64,000 bases of DNA from Taibaiella helva (GTDB taxonomy: Bacteria > Bacteroidota > Bacteroidia > Chitinophagales > Chitinophagaceae), in the NCBI RefSeq assembly GCF_003545695.1, contig NZ_QUZZ01000009.1:155201-219200 (forward strand), read 5' to 3'. The notes under the pieces were generated by a model. That model was not told the origin of the DNA. It searched no databases and saw only the letters and a list, made by a program, of their open reading frames with translations. Below, one piece after another: positions 35,891-43,894 of the stretch. Numbering within the stretch: the first letter of the stretch is position 1; the number at the start of each line of letters is the position of its first letter. A program made the position numbers and the translations under genes.

Positions 35891-35905
35891 AATGTAACTT
35901 ACATT
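35891..35905. promoter_or_regulatory. Palindrome between divergent HTH genes, putative operator
   Basis: AATGTAA-C-TTACATT, a perfect 7+1+7 palindrome, 41 bases from the XRE start and just upstream of the rightward promoter element. Further ACATTT copies follow at 35901-35917. Position and symmetry suit a dimeric HTH repressor. Confidence 0.5.
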
Positions 35906-35909
35906 TATA

Positions 35910-35917
35910 TACATTTG
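35910..35917 (+). promoter_or_regulatory. -7 promoter element of the small HTH gene
   Basis: TACATTTG, exact TAnnTTTG. The same octamer occurs on the minus strand at 35975-35982, facing back toward the XRE gene, making an inverted pair. Confidence 0.5.
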
Positions 35918-35943
35918 CTTTATGCTTAAAACATGCGAATTGA

Positions 35944-36219
35944 ATGCAGTATGTAAAGATAATTGAAAATACTACAAATGTATCAATAATGGGACAACTG
36001 AAGTACAATATCAGGGAAAGGCTGGACAAGCTTACCCGTAAAGAGCATGAAATGATAATGCGGCGGCTGCTGGAAGCCATACAGCCCGCATCGCGCAGCA
36101 CCTTCTACCGGTGGATCAATACCGAAGCTGAAGCGGCTTTCCAGATCCCATACACCAAGCAATTAAAGATTGCTGCACTATTGGGATGTACCATAGACGA
36201 GCTGATGACAACGGCATAA
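35944..36219 (+). CDS. Small HTH DNA-binding protein
   Basis: Up to 91 residues, or 76 if translation starts at the internal ATG at 35989 (MGQLKYNIRERLDKLT). The sequence SRSTFYRWINTEAEAAFQIPYTKQLKIAALLGCTIDELMTT reads as a Cro-like HTH ending with the usual I-A-x-L-L-x-x-x-I-D-E-L helix. The upstream part is helical and basic. Probably a regulator partnering the divergent XRE protein. Confidence 0.7.
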   Translation: MQYVKIIENTTNVSIMGQLKYNIRERLDKLTRKEHEMIMRRLLEAIQPASRSTFYRWINTEAEAAFQIPYTKQLKIAALLGCTIDELMTTA

Positions 36220-36285
36220 GATCGCGTACAGGATATGCGATTGGGGTCTGGAGACAGCGCATAGTAGGCTATAAAGGCCTTTTTC

Positions 36286-38253
36286 TCAGGATAAAGTTTC
36301 TTGCTGCAGGTAGGGAAAAATAAGGGTAATGATTGTGCCGGTACCATCGGTGGTATTGCTCATCTCGAGCGAGGCCTGGTGTCCCGATTGCCCCGATAAT
36401 ATTGCCAGGCGCTCCCTAATGATCTGTGTCGACAAAGATTTTTTACCCGGCTGTGTTCTCTCTTTCCTGATGCCGCCGCCATTATCTGTGATCACACAAT
36501 GCAGCAAAGGCCCTTTCTTATCGATAGCGATGATTATCTTCAGCCGTTCGGTTTGTGCCAGCCCGTATTGGATCGCATTTTCGGCAAAGGGCTGCAGCAG
36601 CATGGGTAGTATATATATCGTATCTTCTTCATAGCCATCATAAAGGCGTATGGTGTAATCAAAGGCATTTTCAAAGCGAAGCTGTTGCAGGGCCAGGTAG
36701 GCGTTAAGGGCTTCGATCTCTTCATGCAGCGGCACGAAGTCTTCCCTGGAATTTTCGAGGCTGGTGCGCAGAAGCCTCGAAAAATGGCCGAGGTAGGCGC
36801 CTGCTTTTTCATACTCGTGATGGTATACCTGGCTTTGCAGTACTGCAAGGGTATTGAAGATGAAGTGCGGCTCCATCTGGGTACGCAGCAGGCGCTGCTC
36901 CAGCGCGATCTTATTCCGCTCGGCCTCCAGCTGCTGCTTCTCCGATCTCAATCTGCGCTGCCGAACCAACAGCAGCAGCGCGATCACAACAATAGTAACC
37001 AGTAAAGCAACCAGTATTGTGATCAGCAGAAAGGTATTCTTCTTCCGAAGCTCACTCTTTGTCGCCGCATTGACCCGGTTAAGCGCCTCAATGTTCTTTT
37101 TCTTATCAGCCAGGTCGTACTCTGATTCAATAGAAGCAAACATTTCCAGGCGTTGTTTATTATAGATATCCGAAGACAGGGAGTCGAACAGGCCCAAGGC
37201 ACGCAGGGCCTCTTTCCGGTCGCCGTACAGGGTAAGGTACTGTGCCCTGTGAAAGGCGTAGTCGTTATCTGCGTTAGACCAGTCCGGGTTGCTCCGTCCG
37301 AGTCTCTGCGCCATGTTGTAATAATAAGCCGCCTCTTTTTTATGGCCAAGGAGGGTATGGCATCCCAGGTTTACATAGATATAGAAAGTGCTATCAGCTA
37401 TGCTTCCCGGTTGTGGTGGCGATAAATAGTGAAGAGCGCTGTCGTATTGCTGTATCGCAAAGAAATAACTGGATTGCAGGCTCCTGATCTGTGGTCTGAT
37501 GGCTTCATAGGCCGGAGCGTTTGCCTGAAGCACTGCCTCATCAACGTATTTCCTTGCTGAATCGAACTGTTTCATTTGCGTGTGGATCTGGAACAGCTCC
37601 ACTACGGGCCGTATACGCATATAGGGGCTGATATCGGCGGTGTCATTTTCCTTCATCAGCCGGTACGCTTCCCGGGCGAAGCGAAGCGCCTGTTCATGCT
37701 GATCGCACAGGGAGTTGCTGGCTGCGGCGCTATAGAATATCTGAGCCTTTGCAGAAAAGCTGAAAAAGGTATCCGCCCCCGGAAGCAGAAGGAGCGCAGC
37801 AGCCTGTGTGGCATAGCGGTTAGCAGTAAACATACTCTGCCCGATATTGCGGAGATTCATGCCCAGGATGCTGTAGCACCGGATCAGAGGCTTCTGCCAT
37901 TGCTGATGCGCCTCAAAGAAAGGCAGTATCTTTTCTGAATAGGCGATAGCAGAATCCGGCTGACCCGCGGCACCGAACAGGTTGGCCAGCTCCAGCTGTA
38001 TCATGGCATGGGTGGCCGAATCGCTTTGAAAAGGAAAAGCGCGAGATAGCTGAAGATAGGCGTTCTTCAAAGGATTGAAAGCTTTAGGGTCGTTCATATC
38101 GATCCTGATCTCGTATAAGCTGTCGCAAACACGTAGCGCCTTAGGGTTAACTGTCTCTTCAAAAGATTGCTGCCCGTGGAATGTATGATTGCAGGAGGAT
38201 AATGCGAAAAAGAACAGCAATCCCGCTTGCAGAAATAAAACCCATTTGTTCAT
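36286..38253 (-). CDS. TPR-containing sensor histidine kinase (LytS/His_kinase type)
   Basis: A 655-residue sensor. N-terminal signal with a possible lipobox (FALSSC, Cys21), tetratricopeptide-like helical repeats from about 40 to 380, a transmembrane helix near 405-425, a short coiled coil (RLRSEKQQLEAERNKIALEQR) and a His_kinase domain with QMEPHFIFNTL (phosphoacceptor His463). The HATPase_c domain has N-box QPFAENAIQYGL and DNGGGI. This architecture pairs with LytTR regulators, and the regulator gene lies 20 bases upstream. Possibly the sensor for the adjacent lanthipeptide-like locus (inference from position). Confidence 0.9.
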   Translation of the reverse strand: MNKWVLFLQAGLLFFFALSSCNHTFHGQQSFEETVNPKALRVCDSLYEIRIDMNDPKAFNPLKNAYLQLSRAFPFQSDSATHAMIQLELANLFGAAGQPDSAIAYSEKILPFFEAHQQWQKPLIRCYSILGMNLRNIGQSMFTANRYATQAAALLLLPGADTFFSFSAKAQIFYSAAASNSLCDQHEQALRFAREAYRLMKENDTADISPYMRIRPVVELFQIHTQMKQFDSARKYVDEAVLQANAPAYEAIRPQIRSLQSSYFFAIQQYDSALHYLSPPQPGSIADSTFYIYVNLGCHTLLGHKKEAAYYYNMAQRLGRSNPDWSNADNDYAFHRAQYLTLYGDRKEALRALGLFDSLSSDIYNKQRLEMFASIESEYDLADKKKNIEALNRVNAATKSELRKKNTFLLITILVALLVTIVVIALLLLVRQRRLRSEKQQLEAERNKIALEQRLLRTQMEPHFIFNTLAVLQSQVYHHEYEKAGAYLGHFSRLLRTSLENSREDFVPLHEEIEALNAYLALQQLRFENAFDYTIRLYDGYEEDTIYILPMLLQPFAENAIQYGLAQTERLKIIIAIDKKGPLLHCVITDNGGGIRKERTQPGKKSLSTQIIRERLAILSGQSGHQASLEMSNTTDGTGTIITLIFPYLQQETLS

Positions 38254-38273
38254 AAGGTAGGAGGGTATAGAAG

Positions 38274-39011
38274 TTATTCAGAAATTGCTTTGATCACTGC
38301 ATCCCGTTTCCTGACGGCCACCGGGATTTCTGCGCCGTTCTGCATAATCAGATAACCATCTTTATGGTATTTACGGACCATACGATGGTTGACCAGGTAG
38401 GATTGGTGTGTACGGGTAAACCAGGAAGCCGGCAGTAACGTTTCATACTCCTTTATGGAACGGGTTACCAGCTCTTTCCGGTTATCGGCAAAGTAGAAAG
38501 TAGTATAGCCGGCATTCCCTTCACAGTAGACAATCTCGCTGAAATAGGCTACAGTCAGGTATTGCTGGGAGCGCAGAGCAATACGACCGTCGGCGGCATG
38601 GTCCCTTGAAGACAGGTGATCGATGGTGATCGCCAGCCGCTCCGGGCCGGGTTCTTTTGCCCGGGCAGCTTTGTTCAGCGCCCCATAGAGTTCTCCGGTA
38701 TCGACAGGCTTCAGCAGGTAATCGAGAGCCCCGAATTTGATCGCCCTGATCGCATACTCGTTATAAGCCGTTATGAAAATGACCTGGAAGGAATGGCCCT
38801 GTGGAAGCGCCTGCAAAAGATCAAAGGCATTACCATCTTTTAATTCGATATCGAGCAGCACGATATCGGGTCGTGTGGTTGCGAGCAATACCCCGGCCTC
38901 GCTGATTCTGCCGGTTGAGCCTGCTATTATATGATTACTCCCTGCTGCGATTAAAGCTTCCAGATGCCGGCATATCGCCGGGTCATCGTCGATGATCAGA
39001 ATTCTTGCCAT
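38274..39011 (-). CDS. LytTR-family response regulator
   Basis: A 245-residue two-component regulator. Receiver domain with acidic pocket IIDDDP, phosphoacceptor Asp54 in VLLDIELKDG, the Thr/Lys switch (FITAYNEYAIRAIKFGALDYLLKPV), then a LytTR DNA-binding domain (RIALRSQQYLTVAYFSEIVYCEGNAGYTTFYF...WFTRTHQSYLVNHRMVRKY). LytTR proteins bind pairs of direct repeats about 21 bp apart, and such a pair lies upstream of its own start. Co-transcribed with the kinase and divergent from the precursor-peptide gene. Confidence 0.93.
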   Translation of the reverse strand: MARILIIDDDPAICRHLEALIAAGSNHIIAGSTGRISEAGVLLATTRPDIVLLDIELKDGNAFDLLQALPQGHSFQVIFITAYNEYAIRAIKFGALDYLLKPVDTGELYGALNKAARAKEPGPERLAITIDHLSSRDHAADGRIALRSQQYLTVAYFSEIVYCEGNAGYTTFYFADNRKELVTRSIKEYETLLPASWFTRTHQSYLVNHRMVRKYHKDGYLIMQNGAEIPVAVRKRDAVIKAISE

Positions 39012-39051
39012 GGTCTGGAGTTCGGTGTGCCGTTCTTTACTGCATATTAAG

Positions 39052-39085
39052 ACAAATCTGGGAAATTCTATAACGAATCTGGGAA
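39052..39085. promoter_or_regulatory. Putative LytTR binding site: two direct repeats, 21-bp period
   Basis: AC-R-AATCTGGGAA occurs at 39052-39064 and again at 39073-39085, 12 of 13 bases identical, spaced exactly 21 bp, two helical turns. The pair lies 41-74 bp upstream of the LytTR regulator's ATG. The geometry is that of known LytTR sites, so autoregulation is likely. Confidence 0.6.
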
Positions 39086-39443
39086 TGCGCTCCTGTCGCC
39101 ATCCTTTCCCTGCTATTTTCGGATAGCTAAATAAAAGACAAAGACAGCTTAGGAAACGTTGGGGGCCAAAGATGATGCAGCAATATCAGTGCATCCGACT
39201 GACTGTTATACAAACCGGGCGGGCAGATTGGTAAACTCCCGCTTGAATGAACAGGAGCTGCAATGCAAATTTGATGATTCCGTTTATGTTCCCTTGCTCC
39301 TCTGAAGCATCAAACGATATGTTTTGACGATTTAGCCGCTTGCCTAAAGGGCGGATAATAAATGCGGAGGCAAACGTGCCTGTACACGTAAAATGGCAGC
39401 GCAAAATCTTATGCGACAATACGAGTAGTTAAAATGAAAGAAC
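39086..39443. other. Divergent intergenic region, regulator and precursor gene
   Basis: No convincing gene is seen between the LytTR repeats and the precursor peptide. Short frames here lack ribosome sites and recognisable sequence. The stretch probably contains the precursor promoter, but I see no exact TAnnTTTG element and no further copy of the AATCTGGGAA repeat. Confidence 0.5.
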
Positions 39444-39698
39444 ATGAAAAAGAAAAAAGTAAGTATCACTGGACTTAAGCTTCAGAAAGTAATTATTGCT
39501 GACCTGAATAGCGCAACAAAGGGAATAATTATCGGTGGAGGACCCTTGCAAACCGTACTGTACACCAATTGCCAATCGTGTCAGGATGAAAGTATAACGG
39601 ACCATTGCGTACCCAGAGTCACTTTGGTCGGCCAATGTAGCGTTTCTCCCAGCGAATGTGTCCGATGCAACACCGTCACGTTCTGTGACTGGGGTTAA
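39444..39698 (+). CDS. Class I lanthipeptide-type precursor peptide
   Basis: An 84-residue peptide. The basic leader MKKKKVSITGLKLQKVIIAD followed by LN matches the K-L-x-L-x-K-x-x-I-A-x-L-N style of Bacteroidota class I lanthipeptide leaders. IIIGGG (28-33) is a double-glycine-type site for the C39 peptidase encoded downstream. The 51-residue core has seven Cys (43, 46, 55, 65, 72, 75, 81), six Thr and five Ser, and ends in FCDWG. Ser/Thr would be dehydrated by the LanB at 40703 and Cys would add to form thioether rings. It is followed by its own strong terminator, so it is transcribed apart from the enzymes. Confidence 0.8.
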   Translation: MKKKKVSITGLKLQKVIIADLNSATKGIIIGGGPLQTVLYTNCQSCQDESITDHCVPRVTLVGQCSVSPSECVRCNTVTFCDWG

Positions 39699-39858
39699 GC
39701 TGAATTGGACCTGTGCTTCTAATTGCAAGGCTATATTTGGTGCCGGCTGGATTTGTCTCGTTCTACCTGATAAGCATTTACAGCCCACAGGTTCGTTTCA
39801 CACGAGAATGGACATGTAGTACAGAAGTCGGCAGATATGAAAGAGAAGTATCCAGACC

Positions 39859-39896
39859 ATCAAAAAAGCAGCGCATGAATGCGCTGCTTTTTTGAT
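39859..39896 (+). terminator. Terminator downstream of the precursor gene
   Basis: Perfect 18-base arms (39859-39876, 39879-39896) separated by GA, with GCAGCGCAT core and six Ts in the right arm; 160 bases after the precursor stop. The segment 39699-39858 has only short frames I cannot support. Confidence 0.9.
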
Positions 39897-40594
39897 GATA
39901 CCGGACTTCGGAAAAAAATCAAGTATCTTCAGCACACAGCGGTGCCGGACTTCCTGCTTCCGCGTCAACTTATCGGCGAAAAGACAGGCAACCTGGTTAA
40001 ATATAAACCTCTTGTTCGGTTCTCAATTAATATCATTAACTTGTCCGTAAATTAGGTTGCATGCTGTTTCCAGCAGCGATACCGATAGCAGGTCACACCG
40101 TTCATTTTCTTCGGGAACGGTACGCCGATTGATCCGGGCGTAACAGGATCGTAGCCCAAACACGCTAAACGATGAAAAAAATAAAGCTGAACACCAAGCA
40201 TCCGCCACCGAATCAGGAAGAAAATGCCACATCCCGGCGATAGATTCCCTGCACCGGCAATAATACAACAAGCCATTCCGATAAACTTTCCGTAACGCAT
40301 CGCTGCGCAACATTGTCTGCATACGACTGATGCGGCGATGGTGCTACGGCATCGCTGCAATGGCGCGATAGATACAGGAAATCCTGTATTTTGAAGTACC
40401 AGGGAATTCCGGATTAGAAAAACGCTGATCTTTGAGTCCGGGACCATGACCAATGGACTTCAGGCCTGGCCCTGCTCTTTGCCTTACCGGCGATACGATG
40501 GGATTATTGCCTGATGCGGAACGGGTGATTTCCCCCAAATTTGGCTTCTGCTGCATTCCGGCAGGTCTGAAAATCGTATCTTCATCATTCGCCC

Positions 40595-40618
40595 CATACC
40601 ATCCGAATGGATGGTATG
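40595..40618. promoter_or_regulatory. Perfect inverted repeat upstream of lanB
   Basis: CATACCATCC-GAAT-GGATGGTATG, 10-base arms, 85 bases before the lanB start and followed by an AT-rich stretch likely to hold the promoter. Could be an operator or a small terminator. Confidence 0.5.
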
Positions 40619-40673
40619 TGAAATAAAAATTTGTGAAAGTTAAATTATATAAATTGATAGCTTCGTAACTAGT

Positions 40674-40695
40674 TTCAAATTTGAAGGTTTAAACC
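40674..40695. promoter_or_regulatory. Two abutting palindromes just upstream of lanB
   Basis: TTCAAATTTGAA (40674-40685) is immediately followed by GGTTTAAACC (40686-40695), both perfect, ending seven bases before the ATG. Such paired symmetry so close to the start suggests a protein-binding site controlling the operon. Confidence 0.45.
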
Positions 40696-40702
40696 AATCA
40701 CT

Positions 40703-43700
40703 ATGCTTCAACATTTTTCAAACATACTGTTGCGCACGCCACTGCAAAGCCTTAAGCTGTCGTACCGGCCGCTGTCGGGGACCAGCCCCATTTTCCAGGA
40801 AGGACTTTACCTTTCTTCACCGGAATACTGGAACGAGTTCCTGAAACGCGATGAGCTGAAAGGGAAGGATAAGGAAAAGCTGGAGCTCAGCTTTGCCAAA
40901 TACTGGCTGCGCAGCTGCTCCCGCTGTACTCCCTACGGCACTTTTGCAGGCAGCCTTATGGTACCGGTAACTGATGAGGATACGAATATTACCCTGGCCG
41001 ACAACAGCACCCATATGCGCCGGCTGCGGCTCGACATGAACTATCTGTCGGGCATTATACAGATGCTGGAACAGCAACCGGAGCTACAGGAGCAGCTGAA
41101 GTTCTATACCAACAACAGCCTGTATGAGCTGCCTGATGGCTTTCGCTATGCGGAATATACGATCGACAACAATACCCGCAGCTACCATTTGACTTCTATT
41201 GAGAAAACAGACTATATCAAAGCGGTGCTGGAACGCGCGCAGCAGGGAGCCGGCATCAGCGGGCTGGCTATGCTGATCCGCAGCATGGAGGATGTAACGG
41301 AAGAAGAAGCCCGCGAATTTATCCTCAGCATGATCCAGTCCCAGCTGCTGATCTCGGAGCTGGAGCCTTGTGTTACCGGTAAGGAGCCTCTGGACCAGCT
41401 TATCGACCAGCTGCAGGCCTTTACCGGGGTAGAAGAAGTGCTGTCGAAGCTGAAAGAGATACAGGCCATGATCCGTGAGCCTAAGGAAGGCGTGGCCTAT
41501 CTCCGGGAGATTGAGCAACGGCTGAAAGACCTCGGCCTGGCCCTTGAAGTGCCTAAGAATACGCTGCAGACCGATCTCTATCTTTCCGTTGCCCAAAACT
41601 CGGTGAGCAAAGACCTGATCGAAGCCGTAGTGAAGCAAGCAGAAGAGCTTACCGTGCTGGCACGCCAGGGAAAGAACGGCGAGCTGGAAGATTTCAAGAA
41701 GAATTTCTTTAACCGTTACGAAGAAGGAGAAGTGCCCCTGGCCATTATTCTTGACGCCGATCTCGGTCTTGGCTATGCAGGAGTAAGAGACGAATCGGCC
41801 GGCGGCGGTCCCCTGGTCGATGATATCGGCTATGCCGGCGGCGGTGGCGGTGGCGGCGAGTTTGACTACCTTCAGCAATACACGCTGGGCAAATACAACG
41901 ATTACCTGAAGCACAAGAAACCCTTCATCGAGCTCAAGCCCGAAGAGCTGAAAGAATTTGAAGGCCGCATCGCTTCCTTCCGCTTTGCCAACAGCATCCA
42001 TGTGATGGGCAGCCTGATGAAGAAGGACGGACAGCTGGATCCCGAACATTTTTCCTTTGACCTTTCCGGTATGGGCGGTCCGTCGGCGGGCAACCTGCTG
42101 GGACGCTTTACCTCGGGCAGCGATGCGCTGCGCGATTTTACCCGCAAAGTGCTGAAAGCGGAAGAAACCGAACATAAAGATGCCTTATACGCCGAGATCG
42201 CGCACCTGCCTCAGGCCCGCATCGGCAATATCCTGCTGCGCCCTGTATTGCGCGGATACGAAATCCCTTACATCGGCAAGTCCGGGATCGATACGGAGCA
42301 CCAGATCCCTGTCGAAGACCTGATGGTGAGCGTACGCAACAACGAAGTGATCCTGCGCAGCAAAAAACACAATAAAAGAGTGATCCCCAGGCTGACGACC
42401 GCGCATAACTTTGGCTACCGCAGCCTGCCGGTCTATAAATTCCTTTGCGACCTGCAGACCCAGGGACTCTCCTATGCCGGTGTATGGGACTGGGGCAACC
42501 TCGCGGCGCTGAAGCACCTGCCCCGCGTGGTGTACAAAGATCTGATCCTGTATAAAGCCACCTGGAAGGTTGAGGAGAAAGATATAAAGGATATGCCGAA
42601 GGAAAAGGAAGCCCAGAAAGCCTTCCTGAACAAGTGGCGCGAAGAAGCCAATATCCCGCAGCAGGTGGTTTATAAAGAAGGAGACAACGAGCTGCTGCTC
42701 GATTTCGGCGAGGAAGCCGGCATCGAATTGTTCCTGCATTACCTGAAGCGTTACAAGAACATTACGATCGAAGAATTCCTCTTTACGGAAGAGAACTGCA
42801 TTGTAACCGATGGCGAAGGCAATCCCTTTACCAACGAGGTGATCATTCCGCTCAGCCGCGAACCGAAGAAAGAGGAAGCAGCGCCCGCTGGTAAGCCAAA
42901 GAAGGGACAAGAGAAAAAAGAAGCTGCCGTGGAGCCTGCCGCTGCTACGGAGCCCCTGGCTATCGCCGCAACCGCAGGTAACGTACAGAAGAAATTCACA
43001 CCCTTCAGCGAATGGCTCTATTTTAAGATCTATTGCGGTACCAAAACGGCAGAAAAGGTGCTGAAGGAAAACCTGCTGCCTTTTATAGAGTCGGGCCTGG
43101 AGGAACAATTGTTTGAGAAATTTTTCTTTATCCGCTACCGCGACGACTTTTCGCATCTCCGGTTCCGTTTTTATAATAGCGACCCCGACAGGCAGCTGGC
43201 GGTGCAGAAGCAGCTCATGCTTTGCCTGCAGCCCCTGCTCGACAGCGGCATGATCGACAAGGTATCGGTCGACACCTATTCCCGTGAGCTGGAGCGCTAC
43301 CACCATGAGTTTATCGAAGACGCCGAATTGTTGTTTCACAACGACAGCCTTGCTATCCTGCGATTCATCAATTTGCTGGAAGGCGCTGAGGGCGAGCAGT
43401 ACCGCTTCCTCTTTGCAATGCGGGGCATCGATATCCTGCTGAGCGACTTCGGCCTGGAGCTGGAAGATAAAACCGAGCTGGCCCGCCAGATACAAAGCGG
43501 GTTCTTCAGGGAGTTTGGCGGACAGGCGCCTTTGCAGAAGTTGCTGAATGATAAATACCGCAAGCATCAGAAAAGCATTTTTCAGCACATGGACCCTTCT
43601 AAGGATGTGGAGAACGAGATCGACGAGGCCGTGGCCCTGTTTGCCATCCGCTCCGAAGAGAATGCGCCGGTAATCCAGCGCATGAAGGAAAAGCTGAAGG

Positions 43701-43894
43701 GCGCCGACAGCCGTAAGCTGTTCTTCGAGCTGCTGCCCAGCTATATCCACATGTACATGAACCGGCTGTTCGTAGCCCAGCAACGGAAATACGAGCTGGT
43801 GATCTACCACTTCCTGGAAAGATATTATTCATCACAACTGAGCATACAAAAAAAAGGAAAAACTGATGCCGTTCACCGTTTACAGACAACTTGA
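40703..43894 (+). CDS. LanB-type lanthipeptide dehydratase, full length
   Basis: A 1063-residue class I lantibiotic dehydratase. The N-terminal glutamylation domain (Lant_dehydr_N) shows LRTPLQSLKLSYRPLS and the strongly conserved RSCSRCTPYGTFAG at about 70-83. The C-terminal elimination domain (SpaB_C type, from about 765) starts FTPFSEWLYFKIYCG and contains FIRYRDDFSHLRFRFY. The enzyme would use glutamyl-tRNA to activate Ser/Thr of the precursor and eliminate glutamate to leave dehydro residues. Unusual are a run of seven glycines near residue 380 and a Lys/Glu/Ala/Pro-rich linker at about 720-763 between domains. Overlaps the exporter gene by 29 bases. Confidence 0.93.
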   Translation: MLQHFSNILLRTPLQSLKLSYRPLSGTSPIFQEGLYLSSPEYWNEFLKRDELKGKDKEKLELSFAKYWLRSCSRCTPYGTFAGSLMVPVTDEDTNITLADNSTHMRRLRLDMNYLSGIIQMLEQQPELQEQLKFYTNNSLYELPDGFRYAEYTIDNNTRSYHLTSIEKTDYIKAVLERAQQGAGISGLAMLIRSMEDVTEEEAREFILSMIQSQLLISELEPCVTGKEPLDQLIDQLQAFTGVEEVLSKLKEIQAMIREPKEGVAYLREIEQRLKDLGLALEVPKNTLQTDLYLSVAQNSVSKDLIEAVVKQAEELTVLARQGKNGELEDFKKNFFNRYEEGEVPLAIILDADLGLGYAGVRDESAGGGPLVDDIGYAGGGGGGGEFDYLQQYTLGKYNDYLKHKKPFIELKPEELKEFEGRIASFRFANSIHVMGSLMKKDGQLDPEHFSFDLSGMGGPSAGNLLGRFTSGSDALRDFTRKVLKAEETEHKDALYAEIAHLPQARIGNILLRPVLRGYEIPYIGKSGIDTEHQIPVEDLMVSVRNNEVILRSKKHNKRVIPRLTTAHNFGYRSLPVYKFLCDLQTQGLSYAGVWDWGNLAALKHLPRVVYKDLILYKATWKVEEKDIKDMPKEKEAQKAFLNKWREEANIPQQVVYKEGDNELLLDFGEEAGIELFLHYLKRYKNITIEEFLFTEENCIVTDGEGNPFTNEVIIPLSREPKKEEAAPAGKPKKGQEKKEAAVEPAAATEPLAIAATAGNVQKKFTPFSEWLYFKIYCGTKTAEKVLKENLLPFIESGLEEQLFEKFFFIRYRDDFSHLRFRFYNSDPDRQLAVQKQLMLCLQPLLDSGMIDKVSVDTYSRELERYHHEFIEDAELLFHNDSLAILRFINLLEGAEGEQYRFLFAMRGIDILLSDFGLELEDKTELARQIQSGFFREFGGQAPLQKLLNDKYRKHQKSIFQHMDPSKDVENEIDEAVALFAIRSEENAPVIQRMKEKLKGADSRKLFFELLPSYIHMYMNRLFVAQQRKYELVIYHFLERYYSSQLSIQKKGKTDAVHRLQTT

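Larger units (their letters stand above)
39897..40702. other. Sparse 0.8-kb region before lanB
   Basis: No gene I can support. A 23-codon frame at 40172-40243 starts MKKIKLN, like a lanthipeptide leader, then turns into unrelated residues and stops; it may be a decayed precursor or chance. The last 110 bases are AT-rich and hold three palindromes (40595-40618, 40674-40685, 40686-40695) that probably mark the lanB control region. Confidence 0.5.

Noticed and set aside
36286..39011. Kinase/regulator pair as part of a lantibiotic immunity system
   Set aside because: There is no LanFEG- or LanI-like gene nearby; only position links the pair to the RiPP genes.
39600..39830. A second Cys-containing frame overlapping and following the precursor gene (containing ...WTCASNCKAIFGAGW...)
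   Set aside because: It has no ATG and no ribosome site and is out of frame with the leader; a frameshifted precursor is conceivable, but the intact frame already has the expected leader-core layout.
39713..39895. Small frame of 60 codons after the precursor
   Set aside because: It runs into the terminator hairpin, lacks a ribosome site and shows no family resemblance.
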